DNA of 64,000 nucleotides from an uncultured SAR86 cluster bacterium. GTDB taxonomy: Bacteria; Pseudomonadota; Gammaproteobacteria; Magnimaribacterales; AG-339-G14. The DNA is taken from assembly GCA_902616715.1 (NCBI GenBank), contig CACMTR010000003.1:80302-144301 (forward strand), written 5' to 3'. This document shows, in pieces, positions 17,456-25,705 of this stretch; the first letter of the stretch is position 1, and each line of letters begins with the position of its first letter. Below the pieces are notes generated by a model, which saw nothing but the letters and a program-made list of their open reading frames with translations, was not told the origin of the DNA and did not search any database. Made by a program: the position numbers and the translations under genes.

Positions 17456-18290
17456 TAACTCAAAAGGAACATTATATTTAGTTGCAACACCTATTGGAAA
17501 TTTAAAAGATTTTTCTTTTAGAGGCATTTCGACCTTGCAAGAAGTAGATTTTGTATTAGCTGAAAACACCAAGAAAACAAAATTCTTACTAGAAAGATAT
17601 GGTGTTAAAAATAAAGTAGTACTTTTTAATGATTTTTCAACTAAGAAAAAAATTCAATCATTAGTCTATAGTATTTCCAAAGGTAAAAATGCTGCATTAG
17701 TATCTGATGCTGGAACTCCTTTAATTTCTGATCCAGGAACAAATCTAGTTCAGGCAGCCATTGAGGAAAAAATTAAGGTTGTACCTATTCCTGGCGCAAG
17801 TTCGTTAATAAGCGCGCTCGTGGCCTCAGGTCTTTCAGCCGAAAAATTTATTTTTTATGGATTTCTTCCTAAAAAAGAGGGCGAGTTAAAAAAACTTTTT
17901 GAAGAAATAAGATTTGAGACTAAAACTCAAATTTTTTTTGAATCTCCAAAAAGAATTAAAAAAACGCTATTGATAATTCAAGAGGAATTTAATTTAAACC
18001 AAAAGATTGTTATAGCCAGGGAGCTAACAAAAATTTACGAGGAATTCTATAGAGGCAAAGTCTCAGATCTTTCTGAAATTCTATCTAATAACTCTAATAA
18101 TATAGAAAAAGGAGAGTTGGTAATTATCCTAGAAGGGTCCAATGAAAAATATGAGATAGATAACCTTCTTGAAGAAATTCTTTTTAAAGAGCTTAAACCT
18201 TTATTAACTCTCAGACAGATATCGAAAATAATCTCTAAAATTTCTTCTAAGGACTCTAAAGAAATTTATAACTTTTTTTTAAAAAAATAA
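17454..18290 (+). CDS. rsmI: 16S rRNA 2'-O-methyltransferase RsmI (probable ATT start)
   Basis: Methylates the ribose of C1402 of 16S rRNA using SAM. The conserved N-terminal SAM-binding block GTLYLVATPIGNLKD is encoded from 17466, ahead of the first usable TTG at 17535, so the gene must start before it. Between the in-frame stop at 17448 and that block only ATC (17451) and ATT (17454) can serve as starts, and both follow AGGAG. With ATT the product is 278 aa, close to E. coli RsmI (286). Other motifs: ENTKKTKFLL, ALVSDAGTPLISDPG, PIPGASSLISALVASG. A base missing from the assembly would be the alternative explanation. Confidence 0.88.
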   Translation: MNSKGTLYLVATPIGNLKDFSFRGISTLQEVDFVLAENTKKTKFLLERYGVKNKVVLFNDFSTKKKIQSLVYSISKGKNAALVSDAGTPLISDPGTNLVQAAIEEKIKVVPIPGASSLISALVASGLSAEKFIFYGFLPKKEGELKKLFEEIRFETKTQIFFESPKRIKKTLLIIQEEFNLNQKIVIARELTKIYEEFYRGKVSDLSEILSNNSNNIEKGELVIILEGSNEKYEIDNLLEEILFKELKPLLTLRQISKIISKISSKDSKEIYNFFLKK

Positions 18291-18296
18291 TATAAT
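18291..18296 (+). promoter_or_regulatory. -10 element of rnpB
   Basis: A perfect TATAAT begins on the base after the rsmI stop codon. Start of transcription 7 nt later would be about 18303, exactly where the first strand of the RNase P RNA P1 helix begins. The -35 region is poor and lies within rsmI. Confidence 0.6.
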
Positions 18297-18302
18297 CTGC
18301 TC

Positions 18303-18632
18303 GAGTTGACCGAGTAATCGCTAACTATGTTAGAGGAAAGTCCGGGCTCCGCAGGATAAAACGCCAGGTAACGCCTGGGGATAGTGAAAACTATTACGGA
18401 AAGTGCAACAGAAAATATACCGCCGAAAGGTAAGGGTGAAAAGGTGTGGTAAGAGCATACCGGATATTTGGAGACAAATATTGCTTTGTAAACCCCGTTT
18501 GGAGCAAGACTAAATAGAGATTCTATAATGTGATCCGCATTGAATCTGGGTAAGTTGCTAGAAATTTATGGTGACATAAATTCAAGATGAATGATTACAT
18601 AAAACAGAACCCGGCTTACGGGTCAACTCAAC
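18303..18632 (+). ncRNA. rnpB: RNase P RNA, bacterial type A
   Basis: Catalytic RNA that matures tRNA 5' ends. The P1 helix closes GAGTTGACC (18303-18311) with GGTCAACTC (18621-18629). Conserved blocks appear in order: GAGGAAAGTCCGGGCTCC near 18333, ACAGAAA-ATA-CCGCC near 18408, GGTAAGGGTGAAAAGGTG with GGTAAGAGCATACCG near 18430, GGAGCAAGACTAAATAG near 18500, and ACAGAACCCGGCTTACGGG before the 3' end. Length about 330 nt is slightly short of E. coli (377). Location between rsmI and mraZ is as in Pseudomonas. No clear intrinsic terminator follows. Confidence 0.97.
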
Positions 18633-18680
18633 CTAAATGTCCTTTGAAATATATAAAATAAGTCTAAAATCTATTTATTT

Positions 18681-18740
18681 AAAGTCTTTAAAAGTGTGTA
18701 AAAGTGTGTAAAAATATACATAAGTGTACATAATAGGGAC
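18681..18740 (+). promoter_or_regulatory. MraZ operator: tandem 10-bp repeats upstream of mraZ
   Basis: Six consecutive 10-bp units read AAAGTCTTTA, AAAGTGTGTA (twice), AAAATATACA, TAAGTGTACA, TAATAGGGAC, ending 5 bp before the mraZ ATG. The GTG-containing core repeated at exactly one helical turn is what MraZ binds in other bacteria to control its own dcw operon. The two identical central units are the clearest. A sigma-70 -10 may be embedded (TATACA, 18715-18720). Confidence 0.75.
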
Positions 18741-18745
18741 AAAAT

Positions 18746-19222
18746 ATGGCTGGTATATACGGCTTCAGCAGTTTAGTTTTAGATACTAAGGGAAGAATAG
18801 CAATGCCAGCAAAATATAAAGATCAGTTAAAAAATTTAGCTGGCGGCTCCATCATTGTTACTCGAGATCCTCAATACCCTTCTTTATTAATTTATCCAGG
18901 AAATTTATGGAAAAAAATTTCAAGCTCCTTTGAAGAATTATCTGGTTTGAACCCGGAAATAAGATCTTTACAGTGGAATTTTCTAGGAAATGCACATTAT
19001 ATTGATTTTGATATATCTGATCGCATGACTGTTCTTCTTCCAGCTCCGCTAAGAGAATATGCTCAATTAAAAGAAAAAGCCAAAGTTGTTCTGATTGGTA
19101 TGGGTCAGAAATTTGAGTTATGGAGCGAAAAAAATTGGAAGATAAAAGAATCTGGAAAGAAATTAAGTTCTGAAAGAATTGAAATCAATCTTCCAGAAGA
19201 AATTAAGGAAATACCATTTTGA
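18746..19222 (+). CDS. mraZ: Transcriptional regulator MraZ
   Basis: AbrB-fold DNA-binding protein that autoregulates the dcw cluster as a ring-shaped oligomer. The 158-aa product contains the duplicated MraZ half-domains: LDTKGRIAMPAKYKD near residue 13 and FDISDRMTVLLPAPLREYAQL near residue 92. First gene of the dcw operon; the repeated operator lies immediately upstream. Its stop overlaps the rsmH start by 4 bp. Confidence 0.96.
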   Translation: MAGIYGFSSLVLDTKGRIAMPAKYKDQLKNLAGGSIIVTRDPQYPSLLIYPGNLWKKISSSFEELSGLNPEIRSLQWNFLGNAHYIDFDISDRMTVLLPAPLREYAQLKEKAKVVLIGMGQKFELWSEKNWKIKESGKKLSSERIEINLPEEIKEIPF

Positions 19223-20079
19223 ACCATATATCTGTTATGCCCACAGAGGCGCTGGACAATCTTCTTCATAATAAAGAAGGTGACTATCTAGACTGTACTT
19301 TTGGTACTGGCGGACACTCTAGAAGAATTCTTGAGAACATAGGTATTTCTGGTTCTCTTAAGGCAATAGATAAAGATCCAAAAGTCCAAAAATTTGCCAA
19401 TCAAATTCTTGATAAAAGATTTGAATTTAAAAATATAAGTTTTTCTGATTTAGAAAATTCATTTCCAAGTGAATCATTTGATGGAATGTTGATTGATTTA
19501 GGTATTTCGTCATTCCAGCTTGATGATCATTCTAGGGGCTTTAGTTTTAAATCTGAGTCAATTTTAGATATGCGAATGAATCAGACTCAAGGTCTTACTG
19601 CCTTTGAATGGCTAAATAGTGCGAATGAAAAAGAAATTGCTGATGCGTTTTATTATCTTGGTGAAGAGAGAAAGTCTAGAGCATTAGCAAAACAAATAGT
19701 TGAAAAGAGGAAAAAAAGAAAAATTTCTTTAACTTCTGATCTTACAAATCTTAAATTTCCTTATAGCCGATCTAAAAAACATCCTGCAACCAATATTTTT
19801 AGAGCTATTAGAATGTTTATAAATAATGAAATAGAAGAATTAATTTCTGTTTTAAAAAGTTCATTGAGCCTTTTAAAGAAGGGTGGGAAATTAGTAGTCA
19901 TTTCGTTTCACTCGATAGAAGACAGAATCGTAAAAAACTTTTTAAGAGGCCGTCTTGAAAACGTATCCCTAGAAAGTTATATGAAGTCTGAAGGTAAATT
20001 AATTAAACCCACTGAAGAAGAAGTGTTTAACAATCCTAGATCAAGGAGTGCAATTTTGAGAGTAGGTAAAAAATTATGA
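19219..20079 (+). CDS. rsmH: 16S rRNA (cytosine-N4)-methyltransferase RsmH
   Basis: Methylates N4 of C1402 in 16S rRNA, the same nucleotide whose ribose RsmI modifies; the two genes lie 1 kb apart here. The start codon is TTG in the overlap with mraZ. The 286-aa product shows HISVMPTEALDNLL, the SAM motif DCTFGTGGHSRRIL, DGMLIDLGISSFQLD, RGFSFKSESILDMRMN, and near the C-terminus GGKLVVISFHSIEDRIVKNF. Slightly shorter than E. coli (313). Confidence 0.97.
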   Translation: MNHISVMPTEALDNLLHNKEGDYLDCTFGTGGHSRRILENIGISGSLKAIDKDPKVQKFANQILDKRFEFKNISFSDLENSFPSESFDGMLIDLGISSFQLDDHSRGFSFKSESILDMRMNQTQGLTAFEWLNSANEKEIADAFYYLGEERKSRALAKQIVEKRKKRKISLTSDLTNLKFPYSRSKKHPATNIFRAIRMFINNEIEELISVLKSSLSLLKKGGKLVVISFHSIEDRIVKNFLRGRLENVSLESYMKSEGKLIKPTEEEVFNNPRSRSAILRVGKKL

Positions 20080-20300
20080 ATGATCAATTTCCTATAATTT
20101 TAATTTTTAGTTTTTTAATTATAGGTATTTTGTCTTCCACTATTACAAAATCCATGAACGTTCATGAAATGCGTTCAATCAATTCTCAATTAGATAAAGA
20201 ATTTGAAAGATACTTGGTTCTGGATAATGAAAATATAAGAATAAAAAATTTAATAGATACAGAAAATAATTCAATAACCTTAAATAATTTCGATGAATAA
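20076..20300 (+). CDS. ftsL: Cell division protein FtsL (very short)
   Basis: Bitopic divisome protein that pairs with FtsB (here at 42481) through a coiled coil and activates FtsWI. The 74-aa product has a 4-5 residue cytoplasmic tail, one membrane segment (about 6-25) and a coiled coil with VHEMRSINSQLDKEFERYL. E. coli FtsL is 121 aa with a cytoplasmic tail of over 30 residues; that tail is nearly absent here. Identification depends on topology and on the position after rsmH. Confidence 0.82.
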   Translation: MNDQFPIILIFSFLIIGILSSTITKSMNVHEMRSINSQLDKEFERYLVLDNENIRIKNLIDTENNSITLNNFDE

Positions 20301-21513
20301 TCAAAATATCAAAGTAGGAATTGACATTGGCACGTCAAAAGTTGTGTGTTTGATTGTGGAGTCAAATCCTGAAGGACTTAAGGTTCTTGGTCTAGGCACA
20401 CATCCATCAAAAGGTTTAAAAAATGGAGTTGTGGTAGATATTGAATCAACGGTCTCAGCAATACAAGAGGCTACTAACAAAGCAGAGCTAATGTCTGGAA
20501 TCAGAGTCCATCAAGCTTATGTTGGAATATCTGGAGGAAGTTCCAATGGATTGAATTCAGAAGGAGTTGTCCCAATCAAAGACAAAAAAGTAAAAATTAG
20601 TGATGTAGAAAAAGTAATAACTGCTGCAAAAGCTCAAAGTATTCCAGATGGATATAAACTTTTACATATTCTGGCGAGGGAATATGCTATTGATCAACAA
20701 AGTGGAATCAAAGAGCCTCTTGGAATGGCGGGCGTAAGGCTAGAAGCAAAAGTTCATTTAGTCTCATGTGAAAAAAATGCAGCTGAAAATATTTCTTCAT
20801 GCATGAAAGCATGTGGCATTTCAGTTCAAGACTATGTTTTAGAACAATTGGCATCAAGTTACTCGGTACTTTCTCAAGATGAAAAGAAACTTGGCGTCTG
20901 CCTCATAGATTTAGGCGGAGGGACATCTGATGTTGCTATATTTATGGATGATTCAATTAGTCATACTATCAATATTCCTGTTGGCGGAGATCATGTAACC
21001 AATGATATTGCTAGAGCAATTCAAACTCCTACTGCTCAAGCTGAAGAATTAAAGAAAAAATATGGATGTGCGTCTAGTTCGCTTACAAGTGAAGGAGAAA
21101 AAATTTCGACTCCATCTATTAACGGGAGAAGCGATAAAGTTTTTTCTCGACAGGCATTAGCAGATGTTATTGAACATAGATATGCGGAAATTTTTCAGAT
21201 GATTAGACAAAGATTAGAAATCAATGATCTCTCTCAATATTTACCTGCGGGAATCGTATTAACTGGAGGAGCTTCAAAAATCGAAGGGATATCACAATTG
21301 GGTGAAGAAATTTTTCAAGTCCCTGTCAGAGTTGGTAAACCTAAAGGACTGATTGGTTTATCAGATATTTTAAAAAATCCTGTTTATTCCACTTCTACAG
21401 GCTTAATTTTATATGGTCAAAAAGTTACGGAAGAGGAATTTGTAGATTTTGCTTTTATTAGAGAAAAAGGCTTATTCAATAAAGCTTTTAAATGGATTCA
21501 AAATAATTTTTAG
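20293..21513 (+). CDS. ftsA: Cell division protein FtsA
   Basis: Actin-like protein that tethers FtsZ to the membrane and recruits late divisome proteins. The 406-aa product has KVGIDIGTSKVVCLI at the N-terminus, the 1C subdomain after residue 80, LIDLGGGTSDVAIF near residue 206, GIVLTGGASKIEG near 330, and a C-terminal amphipathic helix (NKAFKWIQNNF) for membrane binding. It overlaps ftsL by 8 bp. Its place between ftsL and ftsZ-ftsI is unusual; normally ftsQ-ftsA-ftsZ end the cluster. Confidence 0.97.
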   Translation: MNNQNIKVGIDIGTSKVVCLIVESNPEGLKVLGLGTHPSKGLKNGVVVDIESTVSAIQEATNKAELMSGIRVHQAYVGISGGSSNGLNSEGVVPIKDKKVKISDVEKVITAAKAQSIPDGYKLLHILAREYAIDQQSGIKEPLGMAGVRLEAKVHLVSCEKNAAENISSCMKACGISVQDYVLEQLASSYSVLSQDEKKLGVCLIDLGGGTSDVAIFMDDSISHTINIPVGGDHVTNDIARAIQTPTAQAEELKKKYGCASSSLTSEGEKISTPSINGRSDKVFSRQALADVIEHRYAEIFQMIRQRLEINDLSQYLPAGIVLTGGASKIEGISQLGEEIFQVPVRVGKPKGLIGLSDILKNPVYSTSTGLILYGQKVTEEEFVDFAFIREKGLFNKAFKWIQNNF

Positions 21514-21516
21514 TTT

Positions 21517-21523
21517 AGGAGGT
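21517..21523 (+). promoter_or_regulatory. Strong Shine-Dalgarno of ftsZ
   Basis: AGGAGGT ends 4 nt before the ftsZ ATG at 21528. It is the best ribosome binding site seen in the dcw cluster, where most genes overlap and rely on coupling. This fits the need for FtsZ in far higher amounts than FtsA, from the same message. Confidence 0.8.
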
Positions 21524-21527
21524 AATT

Positions 21528-22652
21528 ATGAACTGGAAAGTAGTTGAAAAAGGTAACAACTTAGGAGCTTTAATTAAAGTGATAGGAGTTGGTGGATGCG
21601 GAGGAAATGCAGTTGATCACATGGTAAAAAGCGGATTGGAAAATGTAGAAACCATCTCTATTAATACTGATAGCCAAGCTCTTGATGCAAGCGTTGCAGA
21701 AGTTAAACATTGCTTAGGTGAAATCAGTAATTCTGGCCAAGGTGCGGGAGCAAATCCTGATATTGGAAGAGATACTGCTTTAGATGACTATGAAAGAATT
21801 GAAGCTTTATTAGAAGGTTCAGATATGGTTTTTATTGCAGCAGGAATGGGAGGAGGAACTGGAACTGGTGCTTCGCCAATTATTGCAAGGGTAGCAAAAT
21901 CGGTTGGGGCTTTGACTGTAGCAGTTGTAACAAAACCTCTTAATTTAGAAAGGAAAGATAAAGTTGCGGATGATGGTATTAAAGCCCTTAGAGACGAAGT
22001 TGATTCTTTAATAACAATTCCGAATCAAAAACTAGCTGAAGTTTTTGGGGATGATATTGATTTTCAAGATGCTTTTGCTCACGGCAACGATGTTCTTCTT
22101 GGTGCTGTTAGAGGAATTTCAGATATTATTACCAACGTAGGTACGATCAATGTAGATTTTCAAGACGTTAAAGCTGTTATGTCTGAGAAGGGCACAGCGA
22201 TGATGGGAACAGGTATAGCTAGTGGACCCAGCAGAGCCATAGAGGCGGCTTCTTCTGCAGTTGGTAGTCCTTTACTAGAAGATATTAATTTAGAAAATGC
22301 TAAAGGTGTTTTAGTAAATATATCTGCCAAAGATAAAATAGGAATGAAAGAGATAGATAAAGTTCTCGAACAAGTAAATCAGTTTTCTTCGGAAGGAGCT
22401 TTAATAATTCCCGGGGTTGCCATTGATAAATCCATGGAAGCCGGAGATTTAAAAGTAACAATCGTGGCAACTGGTCTAGGAGATGCAAAACAAAAGAAAG
22501 GTTCTCTCGCAGATGATCCATTTGGATTTAAGGTTTCTAGTGCTTCAGGAACTAAAGTAAAACCAATAACTGATTTTGAAACCATTGAAAAAAAGACTCC
22601 CTCATCAGATTATTTAGATATTCCTTCCTTTGTTAAAAGGCAGATAGATTGA
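21528..22652 (+). CDS. ftsZ: Cell division protein FtsZ
   Basis: Tubulin-like GTPase that forms the Z ring. The 374-aa product has the tubulin signature GGGTGTG (108-114), the N-terminal IKVIGVGGCGGNAVDHM, the T7-loop region with NVDFQDVKAVM, and a short linker ending in the C-terminal peptide DYLDIPSFVKRQ, which binds FtsA and ZipA. The linker is shorter than usual. lpxC, which commonly follows ftsZ in gammaproteobacteria, is absent; ftsI follows after one base. Confidence 0.99.
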   Translation: MNWKVVEKGNNLGALIKVIGVGGCGGNAVDHMVKSGLENVETISINTDSQALDASVAEVKHCLGEISNSGQGAGANPDIGRDTALDDYERIEALLEGSDMVFIAAGMGGGTGTGASPIIARVAKSVGALTVAVVTKPLNLERKDKVADDGIKALRDEVDSLITIPNQKLAEVFGDDIDFQDAFAHGNDVLLGAVRGISDIITNVGTINVDFQDVKAVMSEKGTAMMGTGIASGPSRAIEAASSAVGSPLLEDINLENAKGVLVNISAKDKIGMKEIDKVLEQVNQFSSEGALIIPGVAIDKSMEAGDLKVTIVATGLGDAKQKKGSLADDPFGFKVSSASGTKVKPITDFETIEKKTPSSDYLDIPSFVKRQID

Positions 22653-22653
22653 T

Positions 22654-24300
22654 TTGCATTTTGAATTTACAAATAAGTACAGAGAATTAACTATATGGTC
22701 AATAGTTTTTTTACTGTTACTTTCCTTACCAGTAAGATTTTATTTTCTTGAAAAATATCAATCCGAAATTGCAATAAAAAAATCTGTATCTATTTCGGAA
22801 AGGTCAACAGATATTTTGGCTCGAAGAGGAAAGATTACAGATAGAAATGGAGAAATTTTAGCTGAAGATATCCCTTCCTATGAGATCGGTCTGGAAATAA
22901 GTAAATTTTCTTTTAATCCCGATGAGATCTCAAAAATTTCTTCTCTTTTAAATATAGAATCAAAAAGATTAAAAACTAGAATTTCCAGACGAGATAAAAA
23001 GTATTTGGTGTTAAAAAGAAATGCATCTGTTGAAACATTTTTAAAAATTAAAGCCCAAAAAATCAAAGGAATTGTAGGTTATAAAAAATATACTCGCACC
23101 TATCCTAAAGGAGCGCCTTTTTCGCAAATCGTTGGAGTTGTAAATACTTTTGATAATTCAGGAATCCAAGGAATTGAATTAAGTCTAAATTCATTGCTTA
23201 CCGGAGCCAATGGAAAAAAAAATAATTTAAAAACTAGAAAAAATAAAACAATAAAGACTTCAATAGAAAATCCTTCTCATGGAAGAGATATTCGTCTCAC
23301 GTTGGATGCAGATCTACAGTCTGAAGCTTACAGCATACTTGCTAAGACCGTAGATGAGCATGATGCAAATTCAGGATCGATGGTAGTTATCGATCCTGAA
23401 AGTTTTGAAATTCTTGCAATGTCTAATTATCCAAGCTTTGATCCAAATGATAGAAAAAAAATTATGATTGGAACTCTTGAAAATAAAGCCGCTACCGATT
23501 TGTTTGAGCCAGGATCAACAGTTAAGCCAATAATCATGGCTGCAGTTTTACAAAGCGATAATTCTATTGAGAACGAACTTATAAATACTAGTCCAGGATT
23601 TATTGATTATGAAGGTTTTATAACCAAGGATTTTAAAGATTATGGAACTCAAAATTTATCTCAAATAATATCTAATTCAAGTAATGTTGGGATGATAAAA
23701 CTATGTGACAAATTTGATGCAGAAACTATTGTTAACGGTTTTCATAAAATGGGATTCGGTAAATATATGAACGAAATTTTTATTTCTACTAGAGAGGGTT
23801 ATCTTCCACCAATTAATAAATTGAGTAAAAGAGATAAAGTAAGTTTGTGTTACGGTTACGGATTGCAGACAACTTTGTTAGAGCTAGTAAGTTCTTATTC
23901 AATTTTGTATTCTCAAGGCAAGTCAAAGCCGCTGAGTTTAATATTTGACACTGCTCTTGATGAGCATGAGCAAGTTATTCCAGTTGAATTATCTTTAAAA
24001 ATGGAAAAAATGTTAACAGCGGTTGTTAGTGAAGGAACTGGTAGACGAGCACAAGTCAAAGGAATTAAAACTTCCGGCAAAACCGGCACAGTAAAAAAAA
24101 TTGGAAATCTTGGCTACGAAGAGCAATCATTAAATGCACTTTTTGTTGGTCAGGCTTCCTTAAATCAAAAAAACTTAATAGTCGGGGTTATTATTAGAGA
24201 CTCGCAAGTTAATGGAAGTGGAGGTGGAGATGTTGCTGCACCTTCGTTTGCAAATTTTATAAATAAGATTCGTCAAAAAGAAGGATATTATGACTTTTGA
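22654..24300 (+). CDS. ftsI: Peptidoglycan D,D-transpeptidase FtsI (PBP3)
   Basis: Septal transpeptidase working with FtsW. The 548-aa product starts at TTG (22654), one base after the ftsZ stop. It has one N-terminal membrane anchor (about 11-31), the class-B dimerisation domain with RGKITDRNGEILAEDIPSYEI, and a transpeptidase domain with STVK (288-291), SSN (343-345) and KTG (477-479). Length agrees with FtsI (about 560-590). It overlaps murE by 11 bp. Confidence 0.97.
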   Translation: MHFEFTNKYRELTIWSIVFLLLLSLPVRFYFLEKYQSEIAIKKSVSISERSTDILARRGKITDRNGEILAEDIPSYEIGLEISKFSFNPDEISKISSLLNIESKRLKTRISRRDKKYLVLKRNASVETFLKIKAQKIKGIVGYKKYTRTYPKGAPFSQIVGVVNTFDNSGIQGIELSLNSLLTGANGKKNNLKTRKNKTIKTSIENPSHGRDIRLTLDADLQSEAYSILAKTVDEHDANSGSMVVIDPESFEILAMSNYPSFDPNDRKKIMIGTLENKAATDLFEPGSTVKPIIMAAVLQSDNSIENELINTSPGFIDYEGFITKDFKDYGTQNLSQIISNSSNVGMIKLCDKFDAETIVNGFHKMGFGKYMNEIFISTREGYLPPINKLSKRDKVSLCYGYGLQTTLLELVSSYSILYSQGKSKPLSLIFDTALDEHEQVIPVELSLKMEKMLTAVVSEGTGRRAQVKGIKTSGKTGTVKKIGNLGYEEQSLNALFVGQASLNQKNLIVGVIIRDSQVNGSGGGDVAAPSFANFINKIRQKEGYYDF

Positions 24301-25705
24301 TGAATTGATTTCTTTAATTTTGGAATTAAAAAAGAATTCTGGATGTAATTCCATAAAATTAAATTCAAAATTTATAAAAAAGAATGACATTTTTATAAGC
24401 ATTTCTGAAGATTCAAAAAAAAATTTAGAAAACGTTTCTGACGCAATCTCCAAAGGCGCCCAATTAATTATTTCGAGCGACAAAGACCAAAAAAATAAAA
24501 ATTCTTTAATAAAATATTTTCCAAATTTAAAAAATAAGCTTGGTGAGATTTCTAATATTTTTTATGAAGAACCCTCAAAAAATATTAAAGTTTTTGGGAT
24601 CACTGGTACAAATGGAAAATCATCTGTCTCTTATTTCCTTCACCAAATATTTACAAAAAGCAATTTTAGATCGGCTTTGCTGAGTTCTGTTAAAAATAAA
24701 AAAAAAGAAATTTTCTTTTCAGAATTAACTACTCCTGATACGTTCTTTTTGAACCAATTTATCTCTAATTTACCTGACGAAAATTACAAGTCTGTTATCT
24801 TAGAGGTCTCTTCTCATGCTATTCATCAAAAAAGAATTGAAGGACTAGATTTCAATTTTGGGTGTTTTACAAATATTAGTAGAGATCATTTGGATTATCA
24901 TAAATCTATGAAAGAGTATGCAAGAGTTAAAGAAAGTTTTTTTTTGGATAATGCTTTTGAATCTTGTTTAATTAATGTCGACACTTCTTTAGGTAAAAAG
25001 ATAAAGAAAATAAATAGCAATTTTTTTTCATTTTCTTCAAAGCAAAAAAATGTCGACTTTTTTTTTGATGAAAAAAACGTACTCCATCACGACCAAAAAA
25101 CTTATAACTTAAAAAATTACTCAAATTCAAATTTTATGCAAATTAATTTAGCTATGGCTTTATCTTTAGCAATTGTCTCAAAATTAAAAATAAATCTAAA
25201 AAATATTAAAAACGTATTAAGTCCATCGGGGAGATTCGAAAAACTAGAGGTTATTAAAGGAAAATATTGCGTAATTGATTATGCTCATACTCCTGTCGCT
25301 CTCGAGACGATATTAAGCGAAGTTAATTTATCTCATAAGGGAGACGTCATTTCAATTTTTGGCTGCGGGGGAGATAGAGATAAAGGGAAAAGAGCAAAAA
25401 TGGGAGAGATAGCAGAAAAATATTCAAATGAACTAATAATCACAAATGACAATCCTCGGTGGGAAGATCCTCTTGAAATTAAAAAAGACATAATGAAAGG
25501 ATTAAAAAAATTATCTCAAGCCAATTTTATTTATGACAGAGAAGAGGCTATTAAGAAAGGGTTTTACTTATTAGAATCCGCAAAAAAAGATTCTGTTTTA
25601 CTTATCGCTGGAAAAGGACATGAGGATTTTCAAGAGATTGAGGGAAAAAAATACTCTTTCAGTGACAAGAAAATTATTCAGAAATTAAGTGATGTTGTTA
25701 GATAG
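24290..25705 (+). CDS. murE: UDP-MurNAc-L-Ala-D-Glu:meso-diaminopimelate ligase MurE
   Basis: Adds the third residue of the peptidoglycan stem peptide. The 471-aa product has the ATP site GTNGKSS (106-112), the FTNISRDHLDYH block and, near residue 385, the DNPR motif that selects meso-diaminopimelate over lysine. So the wall is of the usual Gram-negative DAP type; dapA lies at 61780. Overlaps ftsI and murF. Confidence 0.97.
   Translation: MTFDELISLILELKKNSGCNSIKLNSKFIKKNDIFISISEDSKKNLENVSDAISKGAQLIISSDKDQKNKNSLIKYFPNLKNKLGEISNIFYEEPSKNIKVFGITGTNGKSSVSYFLHQIFTKSNFRSALLSSVKNKKKEIFFSELTTPDTFFLNQFISNLPDENYKSVILEVSSHAIHQKRIEGLDFNFGCFTNISRDHLDYHKSMKEYARVKESFFLDNAFESCLINVDTSLGKKIKKINSNFFSFSSKQKNVDFFFDEKNVLHHDQKTYNLKNYSNSNFMQINLAMALSLAIVSKLKINLKNIKNVLSPSGRFEKLEVIKGKYCVIDYAHTPVALETILSEVNLSHKGDVISIFGCGGDRDKGKRAKMGEIAEKYSNELIITNDNPRWEDPLEIKKDIMKGLKKLSQANFIYDREEAIKKGFYLLESAKKDSVLLIAGKGHEDFQEIEGKKYSFSDKKIIQKLSDVVR

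Noticed and set aside
17535-17537. TTG at 17535 as the start of rsmI
   Set aside because: It would delete the SAM-binding block GTLYLVATPIGNL, which is encoded in frame just upstream.
17456-17572. N-terminal extension of lpoA to 17572
   Set aside because: It would place 39 residues before a good lipoprotein signal peptide and run across the rsmI coding start.
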